Positions 1 to 8,172 of a stretch of 23,654 nucleotides of DNA are shown in pieces. Positions within the stretch are counted from its first letter, which is position 1, and every line of letters begins with the position of its first letter. The position numbers and the translations under genes were made by a program. Source of the DNA: an uncultured Bacilli bacterium. GTDB lineage: Bacteria; Bacillota_I; Bacilli_A; RF39; UBA660. The notes beneath the pieces were generated by a model. That model saw only the letters and a program-made list of their open reading frames with translations, was not told where the DNA came from and ran no database searches. The stretch covers positions 1 to 23,654 of the forward strand of contig CATOJL010000005.1 of assembly GCA_951800155.1 (NCBI GenBank), read 5' to 3'.

Positions 1-35
1 CCCCATCATTTTGTCAACTTCATTTTTATAACACA

Positions 36-61
36 ACAAAAAAAGGTAGAGCCTCTCTACC
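36..61 (-). terminator. Rho-independent terminator of the XRE-CYTH gene
   Basis: A perfect 7-bp stem (GGTAGAG/CTCTACC, 3-nt loop) at 45-61 is followed on the minus strand by a run of seven T (38-44). It lies about 130 bases past the stop of the minus-strand regulator gene. The stretch 62-193 between them shows only a weaker 7-bp hairpin (AGGAAAC/GTTTCCT) and no gene. Confidence 0.7.
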
Positions 62-193
62 AAATTAATCTTATATAAAAAAGGAAACATATAAGAAAAG
101 TCGTTTCCTACTACTCAAATTTCTCTTTTTCTAAAACAAAATTTTGCACGCTACCTTCACTCCATTTTTACAGTTTCCATTTTATAAGAGCTT

Positions 194-946
194 TTATCTA
201 GAACTATGTATCAAGTGATAAGGATAACCTCTTTTATCTACATCATCTAAATTCAAACCTAGCTTCCTAGCTAATTTAAGTAATTCCTCATATTCTTCCA
301 TAGTAGAAGTATCATACTTTTTTACTTCAATTTCTATAAAATATCCTAAGTCTTGCACATAATCAAGTGCTATTTCATATTTACTAAGATAAAAATATGT
401 TTTTCTTACTTTGTTTACAATTGCGATTGTTTCTAAACCTAAAACTTTAAATATTTGCTCTAAATGATTTTCATCATCTATTTCAACTTCATATTCATCA
501 CAGTACATATTGTCATACCATTTTTTATAGTTTACTATTTTCTTATTGCCTCTTATTCCAATTCGTAGCCATTCATCAATTATTTCATCATCCTCTTTTA
601 AAAATTTTCTATAGGTTGGTTGGTAATATGTATCTATTTGTATACTCTCATTTAAAAATACAGCGCCCTTCTTCATAAATAATTCTATATGTTCAAACGT
701 ATCCTTTGAAAGTCTTATCTTTATCTCTGTTTCAATATTACTTTTCTCTATATCCCCGTAGATAAGATAACCAATACTACAAGCAAATAATTCACTTAAC
801 TTCACTAACGTTTCTAAACTGGGTTCTGTTCGATTCAACTCCCAACTGGATACCGTTTTATCCGTTACAAAAATTAAATCGGCTAAATCATTTTGTGTCC
901 ATCCTTTTTTCTTTCTTAAATGTGCAATTCGATTTCCTAAATGCAT
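194..946 (-). CDS. XRE-family regulator fused to a CYTH domain
   Basis: About 250 residues. Residues 4-60 form a Cro/CI-type helix-turn-helix (WTQNDLADLIFVTDKTVSSWE). From residue 70 on, the chain looks like a CYTH (CyaB/thiamine triphosphatase) domain: it opens with the ExExK signature (E72-T-E74-I-K76) and continues with alternating charged strands such as LRIGIRG, EYEVEI and FIEIEVK, as expected for a triphosphate-binding tunnel. I infer a DNA-binding protein whose output depends on a triphosphate or other anionic ligand; enzymatic activity is not shown. The ATG at 946 is preferred over a GTG nine bases upstream because GAGG sits 8 bases before it. The gene stands alone, with its own terminator and a possible operator upstream. 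The HTH call is firm and the CYTH call fairly firm. Confidence 0.8.
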   Translation of the reverse strand: MHLGNRIAHLRKKKGWTQNDLADLIFVTDKTVSSWELNRTEPSLETLVKLSELFACSIGYLIYGDIEKSNIETEIKIRLSKDTFEHIELFMKKGAVFLNESIQIDTYYQPTYRKFLKEDDEIIDEWLRIGIRGNKKIVNYKKWYDNMYCDEYEVEIDDENHLEQIFKVLGLETIAIVNKVRKTYFYLSKYEIALDYVQDLGYFIEIEVKKYDTSTMEEYEELLKLARKLGLNLDDVDKRGYPYHLIHSSR

Positions 947-995
947 TCCTTCCACCTCACAAATTCATAATACCACACAAAAACAGGAAAAATCC

Positions 996-1010
996 TCTAC
1001 ATTTTGTAGA
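996..1010. promoter_or_regulatory. Inverted repeat, possible operator of the XRE-CYTH gene
   Basis: A perfect 6-3-6 inverted repeat TCTACA-TTT-TGTAGA lies 50-65 bases upstream of the XRE-CYTH start. A TGGTATTAT extended -10-like element sits between it and the gene. Autoregulation by the adjacent XRE protein is an inference from position. Confidence 0.4.
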
Positions 1011-1054
1011 ATAAAATATGCTTTTCTCTCCTTTTGGAAGAAAGCTCTTTCATA

Positions 1055-1082
1055 CAAAAAAAGACAGTTCATCCTGAACTCT
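1055..1082 (-). terminator. Terminator after the small XRE gene
   Basis: The hairpin AGTTCA-TCC-TGAACT (1066-1080) is followed on the minus strand by GTC and a T run (1055-1062). It would end transcription of the ftsY-to-XRE operon. Confidence 0.6.
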
Positions 1083-1190
1083 CCCTTTCTTTCATCCTTT
1101 TTATACACATGCTTAGAAATTCTCTAAGTTTATAGGCCTTTTTTCCAAATCATGTACTTCACTTCTTTTAAAATTTTTCTATACAAACAT

Positions 1191-1439
1191 CTATGATTCC
1201 TTTAAAAAATCATCGAGTGGTCTTTCAAAAAGAATACTAAATTTAATTAAAAGTTTTAAGGAACAACTTTTCGTTAAATCCTTATTTGACTCAATCCTCC
1301 TTAAATAGTCATAAGATATATCCAATAATTCTGCTGCTTGCATAGCAGAAAGACCGCTTGTCTGTCTAAACTTTTTTATATTCTTATAGATAATAGGCAT
1401 ATAATCCCTATCTAATTGTTCTTGTTTTTCTAAATACAT
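1191..1439 (-). CDS. Small XRE-family HTH protein
   Basis: An 82-residue protein that is almost entirely one helix-turn-helix unit (residues 16-78), with the recognition region around MQAAELLDISYDYLRRIES. No effector domain is present, so it is a stand-alone DNA-binding protein of the Cro/CI type. AGAAAGGA precedes the ATG by 6 bases. It starts 36 bases after the HerA-like ATPase stop, with no terminator seen in the gap, so it is probably the last gene of that operon. Its target is unknown. Confidence 0.75.
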   Translation of the reverse strand: MYLEKQEQLDRDYMPIIYKNIKKFRQTSGLSAMQAAELLDISYDYLRRIESNKDLTKSCSLKLLIKFSILFERPLDDFLKES

Positions 1440-1475
1440 ATATTTTCCTTTCTATTCTTTTTACGTAGTCCTATT

Positions 1476-3227
1476 CTATGCCTTCCATCTAGCTTCTACA
1501 TCACAGTTACTACTATGTGGTGGTGGATTTGGTGGGTCCATTTTTATAATAATTGGAATTCGAAAAGCTTTTCCGAATCCAACACAAGTACCTGGTTGTA
1601 AACTTTTTTGTTTTTCAATAATTTCTTGATTAATATTAGGAAGCATTTTGGCAATATAGTCTAAATCCCTTGGATGATTCATTTTAAAAATTAAGAAATT
1701 AGAACATTGTGAAATCACTGTTTCTGAGATTTCAACTGGTCTTTGTGAAATTAAATTGAAAACCAATCCATATTTTCTTCCTTCTTTAGCGACACGATCA
1801 AAGATATTATAACCAAGTAAAAATTTATCATTATCGTTTTGCACATAACGGTGAGCTTCTTCTAAAAAGATATGAAAAGGAATAGATGCCCTAACTTTTA
1901 AAGCTTTCGTAAATGTGAACAACATCTTCGTATAAATTTTTGTAATGACTTTTGCAATTCGATCTTCAATATCCTCTAGATTAAAATTAATAATCTGTGC
2001 TTTCTTTCCCGGTGCATATGTAACAAGTGTTGCTATATAATTTTCTAAAGTAATATATTGTGGGTAATGAAAATATTTTGCATTTTCTCCAATTACAATC
2101 GAATGAAGTCTTACTTTTAAAGCAATTGCCTCACTATAGGTTTTCTGATTTCTTAAAAGTCCCTCTGAAATTAAAGTAAAACTTAATGCCTTCTCTAAAT
2201 CCTCTAAAGTAAAATAATGACTTTCTCTTGACTCATATTTATCTAGACTGTCATCAATAAAATCTGAAATATATTGTGTGACTAAAATGCTTTCTGTAAA
2301 ATTTCCTTCCTTATCAATAATAAAGCAATCTCTAAATTTACGAACATATCCAATTCCTTGCACAGGAGCTTCTAAGTGGAAGGCTTCTGTCGAACAAGTG
2401 GCAAGAATCGAGAAAATATCATTTCTCTTCGCTGTTGCACTTTGATTTGTATATAAAATGGTCATGATTGCTTTTGCAATTAAATGATTCTTATAACTTA
2501 CTGCCATTTCATCGGATTCAGAAAAAATTCGAACTAATTTCAGCATTTCCTCGATAATAGGAAGTTGTGAATGATCTGTCGCATCTAATAATAAAGCCAT
2601 ATCATCTACATCAAGGAGCCATAAAGGAATAGAAAGCAAGTTTCCTTCTGTATCATTTACATTTGTTGTATAGTATTTAAAATAGAAATTAGGATTGATT
2701 TTGTTAATATCTCTAAATGCCGTATGATATTCTCCATAGGCATCAAAAATAAAGAAATTCGAGCGAAGGGGAACTACATTTTTATTGGCAAATACATTCT
2801 GCATCAACCTTGCAAGTCCCCATGATTTTCCACTCCCAGTATTTCCAAAAATGGCAGAATGATTTGAGAACATATCATTTACATCAATATAAAGAGGAAA
2901 ATCATTATAAAGGGGTGATCTTCCAATTAACATGCTACTTGGTGTTTCTCTTCCGACAATCAGTCCAAATTCCTCTTCCGTGATAATACGAACTTGTGCT
3001 GATAAACTAGGCTTTCGAATTACTCCACCTAAAAAACGATTGTCCCTTATTTCCCCTAAAAAACGAACCTTTATAAGTTCCATATCCATATCTTCCACTT
3101 CACCAATAATTTTCTTTTTATTATCTTCAAAGACAATATGCATATTCATCATATCTTGCGCTAAAACATTTCCTTCTACTTTAATATGTGCGACATTATC
3201 TGATATATATATAATTTTACCAATCAT
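1476..3227 (-). CDS. HerA-like hexameric ATPase/helicase (DUF87)
   Basis: 583 residues with the HerA/FtsK-superfamily layout. A beta-rich N-terminal HAS-barrel region (1-95) precedes a P-loop domain with Walker A GNTGSGKS (128-135), a Walker B-type FLEEAHR (E456, E457) and a SQRP sensor motif further on. Archaeal HerA is a DNA translocase that works with the nuclease NurA in end resection; many bacterial relatives pair with defence effectors. No NurA-like or other nuclease gene is adjacent here, so the role is open: DNA repair, translocation or defence. GGAGG lies 9 bases before the ATG. The gene starts 14 bases after the YlxM-like gene and is probably co-transcribed with ftsY. Confidence 0.85.
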   Translation of the reverse strand: MIGKIIYISDNVAHIKVEGNVLAQDMMNMHIVFEDNKKKIIGEVEDMDMELIKVRFLGEIRDNRFLGGVIRKPSLSAQVRIITEEEFGLIVGRETPSSMLIGRSPLYNDFPLYIDVNDMFSNHSAIFGNTGSGKSWGLARLMQNVFANKNVVPLRSNFFIFDAYGEYHTAFRDINKINPNFYFKYYTTNVNDTEGNLLSIPLWLLDVDDMALLLDATDHSQLPIIEEMLKLVRIFSESDEMAVSYKNHLIAKAIMTILYTNQSATAKRNDIFSILATCSTEAFHLEAPVQGIGYVRKFRDCFIIDKEGNFTESILVTQYISDFIDDSLDKYESRESHYFTLEDLEKALSFTLISEGLLRNQKTYSEAIALKVRLHSIVIGENAKYFHYPQYITLENYIATLVTYAPGKKAQIINFNLEDIEDRIAKVITKIYTKMLFTFTKALKVRASIPFHIFLEEAHRYVQNDNDKFLLGYNIFDRVAKEGRKYGLVFNLISQRPVEISETVISQCSNFLIFKMNHPRDLDYIAKMLPNINQEIIEKQKSLQPGTCVGFGKAFRIPIIIKMDPPNPPPHSSNCDVEARWKA

Positions 3228-3241
3228 TGTGCATTTCCTCC

Positions 3242-3526
3242 TTATAAAATTTCTTCTATTTTTTCTTTTAATGCTTTATCCTGAATCAAAGCAAGAATCT
3301 TTTTATTCTTTTCATAAATACGTAATGTATTCTCATAAAATAAAAGTTTTTCTTCGGTTTCTTTCAATCTTTTATGAATCGCATTTCTTGTTATACCATA
3401 ATTTTCACTCATTTCAGAAAGGGTTAAATTATTGAAGTAATAATCTTCAAAACAAACTTGTTGTTTTTTTGTAAATAAATCACCATAAATGGCAAAAAGG
3501 TTTCCTAAATAAATTTGTCTTTCCAT
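3242..3526 (-). CDS. ylxM: YlxM/p13-like SRP-associated HTH protein
   Basis: 94 residues from the ATG at 3526; a GTG 12 bases upstream gives a 98-residue form. The order is an N-terminal helix with LGNLFAIYGDLF, then a sigma-70 region-4-like helix-turn-helix (LTLSEMSENYGITRNAIHKR) and a charged helical tail. This matches the YlxM family, small proteins usually encoded beside ffh and implicated in signal recognition particle function in streptococci. Here it follows ftsY, the SRP receptor, by 45 bases, which supports the assignment. The ribosome-binding site is weak, so translational coupling with ftsY is possible. Confidence 0.8.
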   Translation of the reverse strand: MERQIYLGNLFAIYGDLFTKKQQVCFEDYYFNNLTLSEMSENYGITRNAIHKRLKETEEKLLFYENTLRIYEKNKKILALIQDKALKEKIEEIL

Positions 3527-3571
3527 TAAGAAAACCACACTTTGAAAATTGGATTTTGAAAGACATTTCTT

Positions 3572-4564
3572 TTATTCCTCATCACTACCACCTATATCAC
3601 TAAATAATCCATAAATGTACTTCTCAATATCAAAGGATTTTAAATCCTCTTTGCCTTCCCCTAAACCTATATATTTAACAGGAATTCCCACTTCTTCCTT
3701 AATCGCTAGTACAATACCCCCCTTCGCTGTACCATCTAATTTTGTTAACACAATGCCCGTAATATTTGTAATTTCCTTAAATCCTTTTGCTTGACTAATT
3801 CCATTCTGCCCCGTCGTTGCATCCAATACCAAAAGTGTTTCATGAGGAGCCTCAGGAATATGTGTTTGAATTACTCGATTCATCTTTTCTAATTCATTCA
3901 TCAAGTTCGTTTTATTTTGAAGACGACCTGCTGTATCCACAAGCACGACATCAAATGCCTCCTTTTTTGCTTTCTCCATCGCATCATAAATAACACTCGA
4001 TGGATCACTTCCTTCTTTTTTTACAATACTAGCCCCTGTTCTTCCTGCCCATTCTTCTAATTGCTCAATCGCTCCTGCTCTAAAAGTATCCCCCGCTACT
4101 AACAATACTTTCTTTCCTTCTTTTATCAATTTATAGGCAATTTTCCCAATGGTTGTCGTTTTCCCAACGCCATTCACACCGACAAATAATAAAATGGTAG
4201 GCCCCTCACTACTATAATGAATTTTATTCGTTAAAATAGAATCTCCTACATAAATGATGAACATTTCATCAACGATAATTTCTCTTAAATCAGTAGCATC
4301 TTCTATTTTTTCTTGCACAACTCTTTTTCGTAATCGATCAACAAACTCCATCACTGTCGAAACACCTATATCAGCCGTAATCAAGATATCCTCCAACTCT
4401 TCAAAATATTCCTCATCTATTTTTTTGTGATGTAAGGCTAAAGTAGTTAATTTCGACTTTAAATCATTTCTTGTTTTACGAAGTCCCTCTGTATACGATT
4501 TTACTTCTTCCTTCTCATTTTCATTCTTTTTTAAAACTTTTTTTAAACTAGCAAATAATTTCAT
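3572..4564 (-). CDS. ftsY: Signal recognition particle receptor FtsY
   Basis: 330 residues, membrane-peripheral SRP GTPase that docks ribosome-SRP complexes at the translocon. The N domain spans residues 30-110. The G domain carries GVNGVGKTT (from 129), DTFRAGA (159-165), DTAGR (210-214) and TKLDG (274-278), all intact. The acidic A domain of some species is reduced to a short lysine- and glutamate-rich N-terminus, as is common in Gram-positives. The start follows a GGAAAGTGAG stretch. It is first in a minus-strand operon with the YlxM-like gene and the HerA-like ATPase, and is divergent from the ribonuclease J gene. Confidence 0.95.
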   Translation of the reverse strand: MKLFASLKKVLKKNENEKEEVKSYTEGLRKTRNDLKSKLTTLALHHKKIDEEYFEELEDILITADIGVSTVMEFVDRLRKRVVQEKIEDATDLREIIVDEMFIIYVGDSILTNKIHYSSEGPTILLFVGVNGVGKTTTIGKIAYKLIKEGKKVLLVAGDTFRAGAIEQLEEWAGRTGASIVKKEGSDPSSVIYDAMEKAKKEAFDVVLVDTAGRLQNKTNLMNELEKMNRVIQTHIPEAPHETLLVLDATTGQNGISQAKGFKEITNITGIVLTKLDGTAKGGIVLAIKEEVGIPVKYIGLGEGKEDLKSFDIEKYIYGLFSDIGGSDEE

Positions 4565-4585
4565 ATTCTCACTTTCCTTGTTATC

Positions 4586-4614
4586 ATTTTACTATAAAAT
4601 ATGAGAAAATACAA
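4586..4614 (-). promoter_or_regulatory. Sigma-A-type promoter of the ftsY operon
   Basis: On the minus strand TTGTAT (4609-4614) and TAAAAT (4586-4591) are separated by 17 bases, just upstream of ftsY. Confidence 0.55.
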
Positions 4615-4622
4615 ACCTAAAG

Positions 4623-4651
4623 TGGACAAAAGAGAAAAAATAGTCTATAAT
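4623..4651 (+). promoter_or_regulatory. Sigma-A-type promoter of the ribonuclease J gene
   Basis: TGGACA (4623-4628) and a consensus TATAAT (4646-4651) are separated by 17 bases, about 40 bases before the ribonuclease J start. It is back to back with the ftsY promoter. Confidence 0.75.
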
Positions 4652-4692
4652 GGACATGTTCATTTCATCTTATAAAAAGAAAGGAGTTTAAA

Positions 4693-6390
4693 ATGAAATT
4701 TAAAGAAGAGGGCGATACAAAGATATTCGCACTTGGTGGTTTAGGTGAAGTCGGAAAAAATATGTATTGTGTAATGCACGGAAATGAAATCGTAATTACA
4801 GATGCAGGAATGCTTATGCCCGATAGCACATTAATGGGTGTCGATTATGTCATTCCAGATTACACATTTTTGAAAAAAAATGAAGATAAAATTAAAGCTC
4901 TATTTATAACACATGGTCATGAAGATCATATAGGAGGGATTCCCTTTTTACTACAAACAGTAAATATTCCTCTTATCTATGCTCCAAATCAAGCGGTTGG
5001 GCTCATTCGTAAAAAATTAGAAGATAGAAATATACAATATAAAAATTTAATCGTTTATGAAGAAAAAACAAGAGTGAAGTTTAAAAATATAGAGGTTTCT
5101 TTCTTTAGAACAACCCATTCCATTCCAGATTCTCATGGAATTTGTATTGCGACACCTAATGGAACTGTCGTAACTACAGGAGATTTTAAGTTTGACCTAA
5201 CGCCAATTGGACCAATGGCAAATTTACATAAAATAGCTGCCATTGGAAAACATGGGGTGACTTTACTATTAAGTGATTCAACAAATGCACTCAATGATGG
5301 TTTTTCATTAAGTGAATCTAGAGTAGACAGTGCTCTTTCTGATATATTTGAAAAACAGAAAGGCAGAATCATTATTGCAACGTTTGCATCCAACATATAT
5401 CGTTTAAAACATATCGTAGATACATGTAAAAGAAATGGAAGAAAAATTGCTATATTTGGAAGAAGCATGCAGAATAATATTGAGATTTCTATTAGTGGCG
5501 GATATATTAAAAATAAAGATATATTTGTAACAGCTGAGGAAGCCAATCATCTTCCCTTAGACAAAGTTTGTATTCTTTGCACAGGAAGTCAAGGAGAACC
5601 TCTAGCCGCTTTATCAAAAATAGCAGATGGTTCTCACAAACAGATTAAATTGCAGTCAAATGATGTAGTTATTTTCTCTTCCTCTGCCATTCCGGGAAAT
5701 GCCGCTTCCATTGGAAAAATCATTAATAAGCTATACTTAAAAGGTGTAGAAGTATACACAAATACTTCTTTAAACGACATTCATACAAGTGGGCATGCTA
5801 ACGAAGAAGAGCTAAAACTAATGATCCGACTTATACAACCAAAATACTTTATGCCATTTCATGGCGAATATCGAATGCTCAAAAGACATGCGGATATTGC
5901 AGTTCTATGTGATATTCCTAAAGAAAATACGTTTGTGCTACAAAATGGAGAAGTTTTATCCATGAAAAAAGGGAAAATAAAAAGAGAAGGTTTAATTCAG
6001 GCAGGGGATACTTATGTGGATGGAAATCGCATTGGTGATGTTTCTACTTCCATTATTCGTGATCGAAAAATTATGGCATCAGATGGAATTATTGTCATCA
6101 TTGCTAGTATTGATGCAACAAAACCTGCCCTTTTAGGAAAGGTCAATATCTCCACTAGAGGATTTGTTTTAGTGAACGATAATCTTGAGCTTTTAACAGA
6201 ATTAGAAAATATTGCTCGTAAAACAATCTTAGCAGGATTGCATAAACCTGTAAATTATGCAGATATCAAGTCTGAATTAATTACAAATATTCAATCAAAA
6301 GCATTTACAAAAACGGGCAGAAGACCCATTATTTTACCTATTATTATGGATGTAAAGAAAACAAAAGGAAACAAAAAAGATACAGAATAA
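4693..6390 (+). CDS. rnj: Ribonuclease J
   Basis: 565 residues, close to the usual RNase J1/J2 length. It is a metallo-beta-lactamase/beta-CASP nuclease with both 5'-3' exonuclease and endonuclease activity in mRNA decay and RNA maturation. The N-terminal lactamase part has the zinc motif HGHEDH (74-79) intact, followed by further conserved His and Asp residues (TTGDF, DSTNA). The beta-CASP part includes GSQGEP and the later MPFHGEYRML. A C-terminal domain follows. An AAGGAG site lies 7 bases before the ATG. With complete metal ligands it should be active. Only one paralogue is visible, so J1 versus J2 cannot be decided. Confidence 0.93.
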   Translation: MKFKEEGDTKIFALGGLGEVGKNMYCVMHGNEIVITDAGMLMPDSTLMGVDYVIPDYTFLKKNEDKIKALFITHGHEDHIGGIPFLLQTVNIPLIYAPNQAVGLIRKKLEDRNIQYKNLIVYEEKTRVKFKNIEVSFFRTTHSIPDSHGICIATPNGTVVTTGDFKFDLTPIGPMANLHKIAAIGKHGVTLLLSDSTNALNDGFSLSESRVDSALSDIFEKQKGRIIIATFASNIYRLKHIVDTCKRNGRKIAIFGRSMQNNIEISISGGYIKNKDIFVTAEEANHLPLDKVCILCTGSQGEPLAALSKIADGSHKQIKLQSNDVVIFSSSAIPGNAASIGKIINKLYLKGVEVYTNTSLNDIHTSGHANEEELKLMIRLIQPKYFMPFHGEYRMLKRHADIAVLCDIPKENTFVLQNGEVLSMKKGKIKREGLIQAGDTYVDGNRIGDVSTSIIRDRKIMASDGIIVIIASIDATKPALLGKVNISTRGFVLVNDNLELLTELENIARKTILAGLHKPVNYADIKSELITNIQSKAFTKTGRRPIILPIIMDVKKTKGNKKDTE

Positions 6391-6404
6391 AATGTATCTT
6401 TTTT
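6373..6404. terminator. Bidirectional terminator between rnj and the histidine kinase
   Basis: A perfect 12-bp stem (AAAAAAGATACA / TGTATCTTTTTT, 8-nt loop) overlaps the ribonuclease J stop codon and the stop codon of the convergent kinase gene. It is symmetric enough to serve both. Confidence 0.85.
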
Positions 6405-7662
6405 ATATATAATTCAAATCTTCTATTCGTGGCAAAGTAATAATGACTTGTGTCCCCTTTTCTATCTCTGATTCATAACGAATTGTACCACCATGTCCTC
6501 TTATAATTTCTTTTGATAAATAAACACCTAATCCTGTTCCTTGCTTCTTTGTCGTGAAAAAAGGTTCACACATTTTTTTTAGATTTTCACTAGTTATCCC
6601 TATCCCGGAATCTTTAATTCGAATTTGAACAGTATCTTTTTTCTCTTCTGCATAAATAGTTAAAATTTTCTGTTCCTTTTGTTCCATAGATTCAATACTA
6701 TTTTTAATTAAATTGATGATAACCTGATTTAATCGATTATAATCTGCTTCCATAAACACTTCTTCCTCAGATATATGTAAATCTGTCTTGATCTTCTTTT
6801 CTTTTAAAAGAGGGCTTACACTATCAATTACATTCTCTAATAAATAATTAATATCCAATGTTTCTTTCTCAATTTTTATCTTACTAATTGACAAGAAATC
6901 TTGTAATAAGGTAAGTACCTTCTCAATTTCACTTTTTAAAATAGGGATATACTTTTTACTATGCTCTTTCTTATCTATATCAAACATATCTAAATACCCT
7001 TTACATACAGCAATTGGATTTTTTATTTCATGCGTAATTTTAAATAAAGAAGCTCTTAGCTTTTTTTCTTCATCTAGCAAAGAAATAGCATTTGAATATA
7101 AAATCATATCCTCCGACTTTTTTAATATAAAAATAGTAAAAGTAATCAGAAAAACAAAGATCAAAAAGACAAAAAAGATCTCAACAAATTCAACTTTATT
7201 CTCATATCCCATAGGTACTTTAAATAGAAAATAACTATAAGCAAAAACAAATTTAGCTAAAACAAAGACAAAGGCGTCTTTTGTATAATCACGTTTTCGA
7301 TAAGATAATACTTTATAAAGAAAATAACACCCTATTCCATCAAGCAAAAGTAAGGCAAGATGCTCCTCAAAAAAATGCTTCATAAATAAAATTTGAAAAA
7401 CAGTAATCATAAGAAATGATAACTCTCTTTTCTTTACATAAGCGAGAATAAGGGGAACATTCAATGAAAAATAAAGGAGATAGGAATATCTTAGATTATA
7501 AATTTTTGTCATGAGATAAATCATGGTAAAAAGTGCTATATCAAAAGAGATCGTTCTTCTTTCTTTATCAATATTTTTAATATAAATTTGATAAATCATC
7601 CAAATGGATAAAGGAAAAATAATAAAAATTGTTTCTAACAAGATATTGTCAAATAATGTCAT
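6403..7662 (-). CDS. Membrane sensor histidine kinase
   Basis: About 419 residues. The N-terminal 185 residues hold several hydrophobic segments (about six) with no sizeable extracellular domain. Then come a HisKA dimerisation helix with the phospho-acceptor in THEIKNP (His about 211) and a HATPase_c domain with the N box (NLIKNSIE), G1 (DSGIGI), F box (EPFFTTK) and G2 (GTGLGVYLSK). It resembles the KinB/sporulation-kinase class in having a polytopic sensor. The start at 7662 is preferred because AGGTG lies 5-9 bases upstream; an upstream ATG at 7689 would add nine residues. No response regulator gene is adjacent, so it is an orphan kinase here. It converges on rnj. Confidence 0.88.
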   Translation of the reverse strand: MTLFDNILLETIFIIFPLSIWMIYQIYIKNIDKERRTISFDIALFTMIYLMTKIYNLRYSYLLYFSLNVPLILAYVKKRELSFLMITVFQILFMKHFFEEHLALLLLDGIGCYFLYKVLSYRKRDYTKDAFVFVLAKFVFAYSYFLFKVPMGYENKVEFVEIFFVFLIFVFLITFTIFILKKSEDMILYSNAISLLDEEKKLRASLFKITHEIKNPIAVCKGYLDMFDIDKKEHSKKYIPILKSEIEKVLTLLQDFLSISKIKIEKETLDINYLLENVIDSVSPLLKEKKIKTDLHISEEEVFMEADYNRLNQVIINLIKNSIESMEQKEQKILTIYAEEKKDTVQIRIKDSGIGITSENLKKMCEPFFTTKKQGTGLGVYLSKEIIRGHGGTIRYESEIEKGTQVIITLPRIEDLNYI

Positions 7663-7720
7663 AAAATCACCTATTCCCATTATAGGCACTTAGATTGTCA
7701 AATTTTGTCGAATTTTGTTA

Positions 7721-7747
7721 AAAAGAAAAAAGTGATACAATCACTTT
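7721..7747 (-). terminator. Terminator after the EIIB-like gene
   Basis: An 8-bp stem AAAGTGAT/ATCACTTT with a 3-nt loop (7729-7747) is followed on the minus strand by TTTTTCTTTT. It overlaps the stop of the EIIB-like gene, so the kinase gene downstream probably has its own promoter. Confidence 0.7.
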
Positions 7748-8055
7748 AAATCATCAATATGTTTTTTTAATTGATAAGCTCCCTCTCCAAGAATGATTTT
7801 AAGCTGATTATCAATCTCAACGATTCCTTGTGCTCCTAGTTTTTGAATAGCATCTTTGTTGACAATTTCTACATTCTTAAGAGTAACAATAAAACGAGAT
7901 TTATTCACTTCATAACTGATAATATTATCTTTTCCTCCTAAATAAGTTACTAGCTTATTTACCTCAAACTGAAAATCTTTCTTTTTTGATTTTATAATTG
8001 CAATTGCAACAATAAGTAAAACAAAAGCAATGATTAGATATTGTACATATTCCAT
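7741..8055 (-). CDS. Membrane-anchored PTS EIIB-like protein without the active cysteine
   Basis: 104 residues. One N-terminal transmembrane segment (residues 5-22) is followed by a domain of about 75 residues with the glucose-type EIIB pattern: VTYLGGKDNI, LKNVEIVNKDAIQKLGAQGI, LKIILGEGA. In active EIIB proteins a cysteine follows the second strand (usually D-x-C-x-T-R-L). Here that stretch reads YEVNKSRFIV, with no cysteine. The protein therefore cannot carry the usual phospho-cysteine and is more likely a regulatory or structural relative. AGTGGTGATT lies just before the ATG, and TATAAT on the minus strand (8071-8076) may be its -10. The family match is good and the role unknown. Confidence 0.7.
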   Translation of the reverse strand: MEYVQYLIIAFVLLIVAIAIIKSKKKDFQFEVNKLVTYLGGKDNIISYEVNKSRFIVTLKNVEIVNKDAIQKLGAQGIVEIDNQLKIILGEGAYQLKKHIDDLK

Positions 8056-8172
8056 AGAATCACCACTATTATTATACTATACTTTCAATCCATTTAATAG
8101 TGTTTTTTCTAAATTTATGAAGTTGTTCTTTTTATCTAAAAAATCTCAAATCTTTCTAAATCTTAAACCTTT

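Noticed and set aside
5133..5546. Minus-strand open frame inside ribonuclease J
   Set aside because: It lies wholly inside a well-supported gene and has no recognisable domain or start signal.
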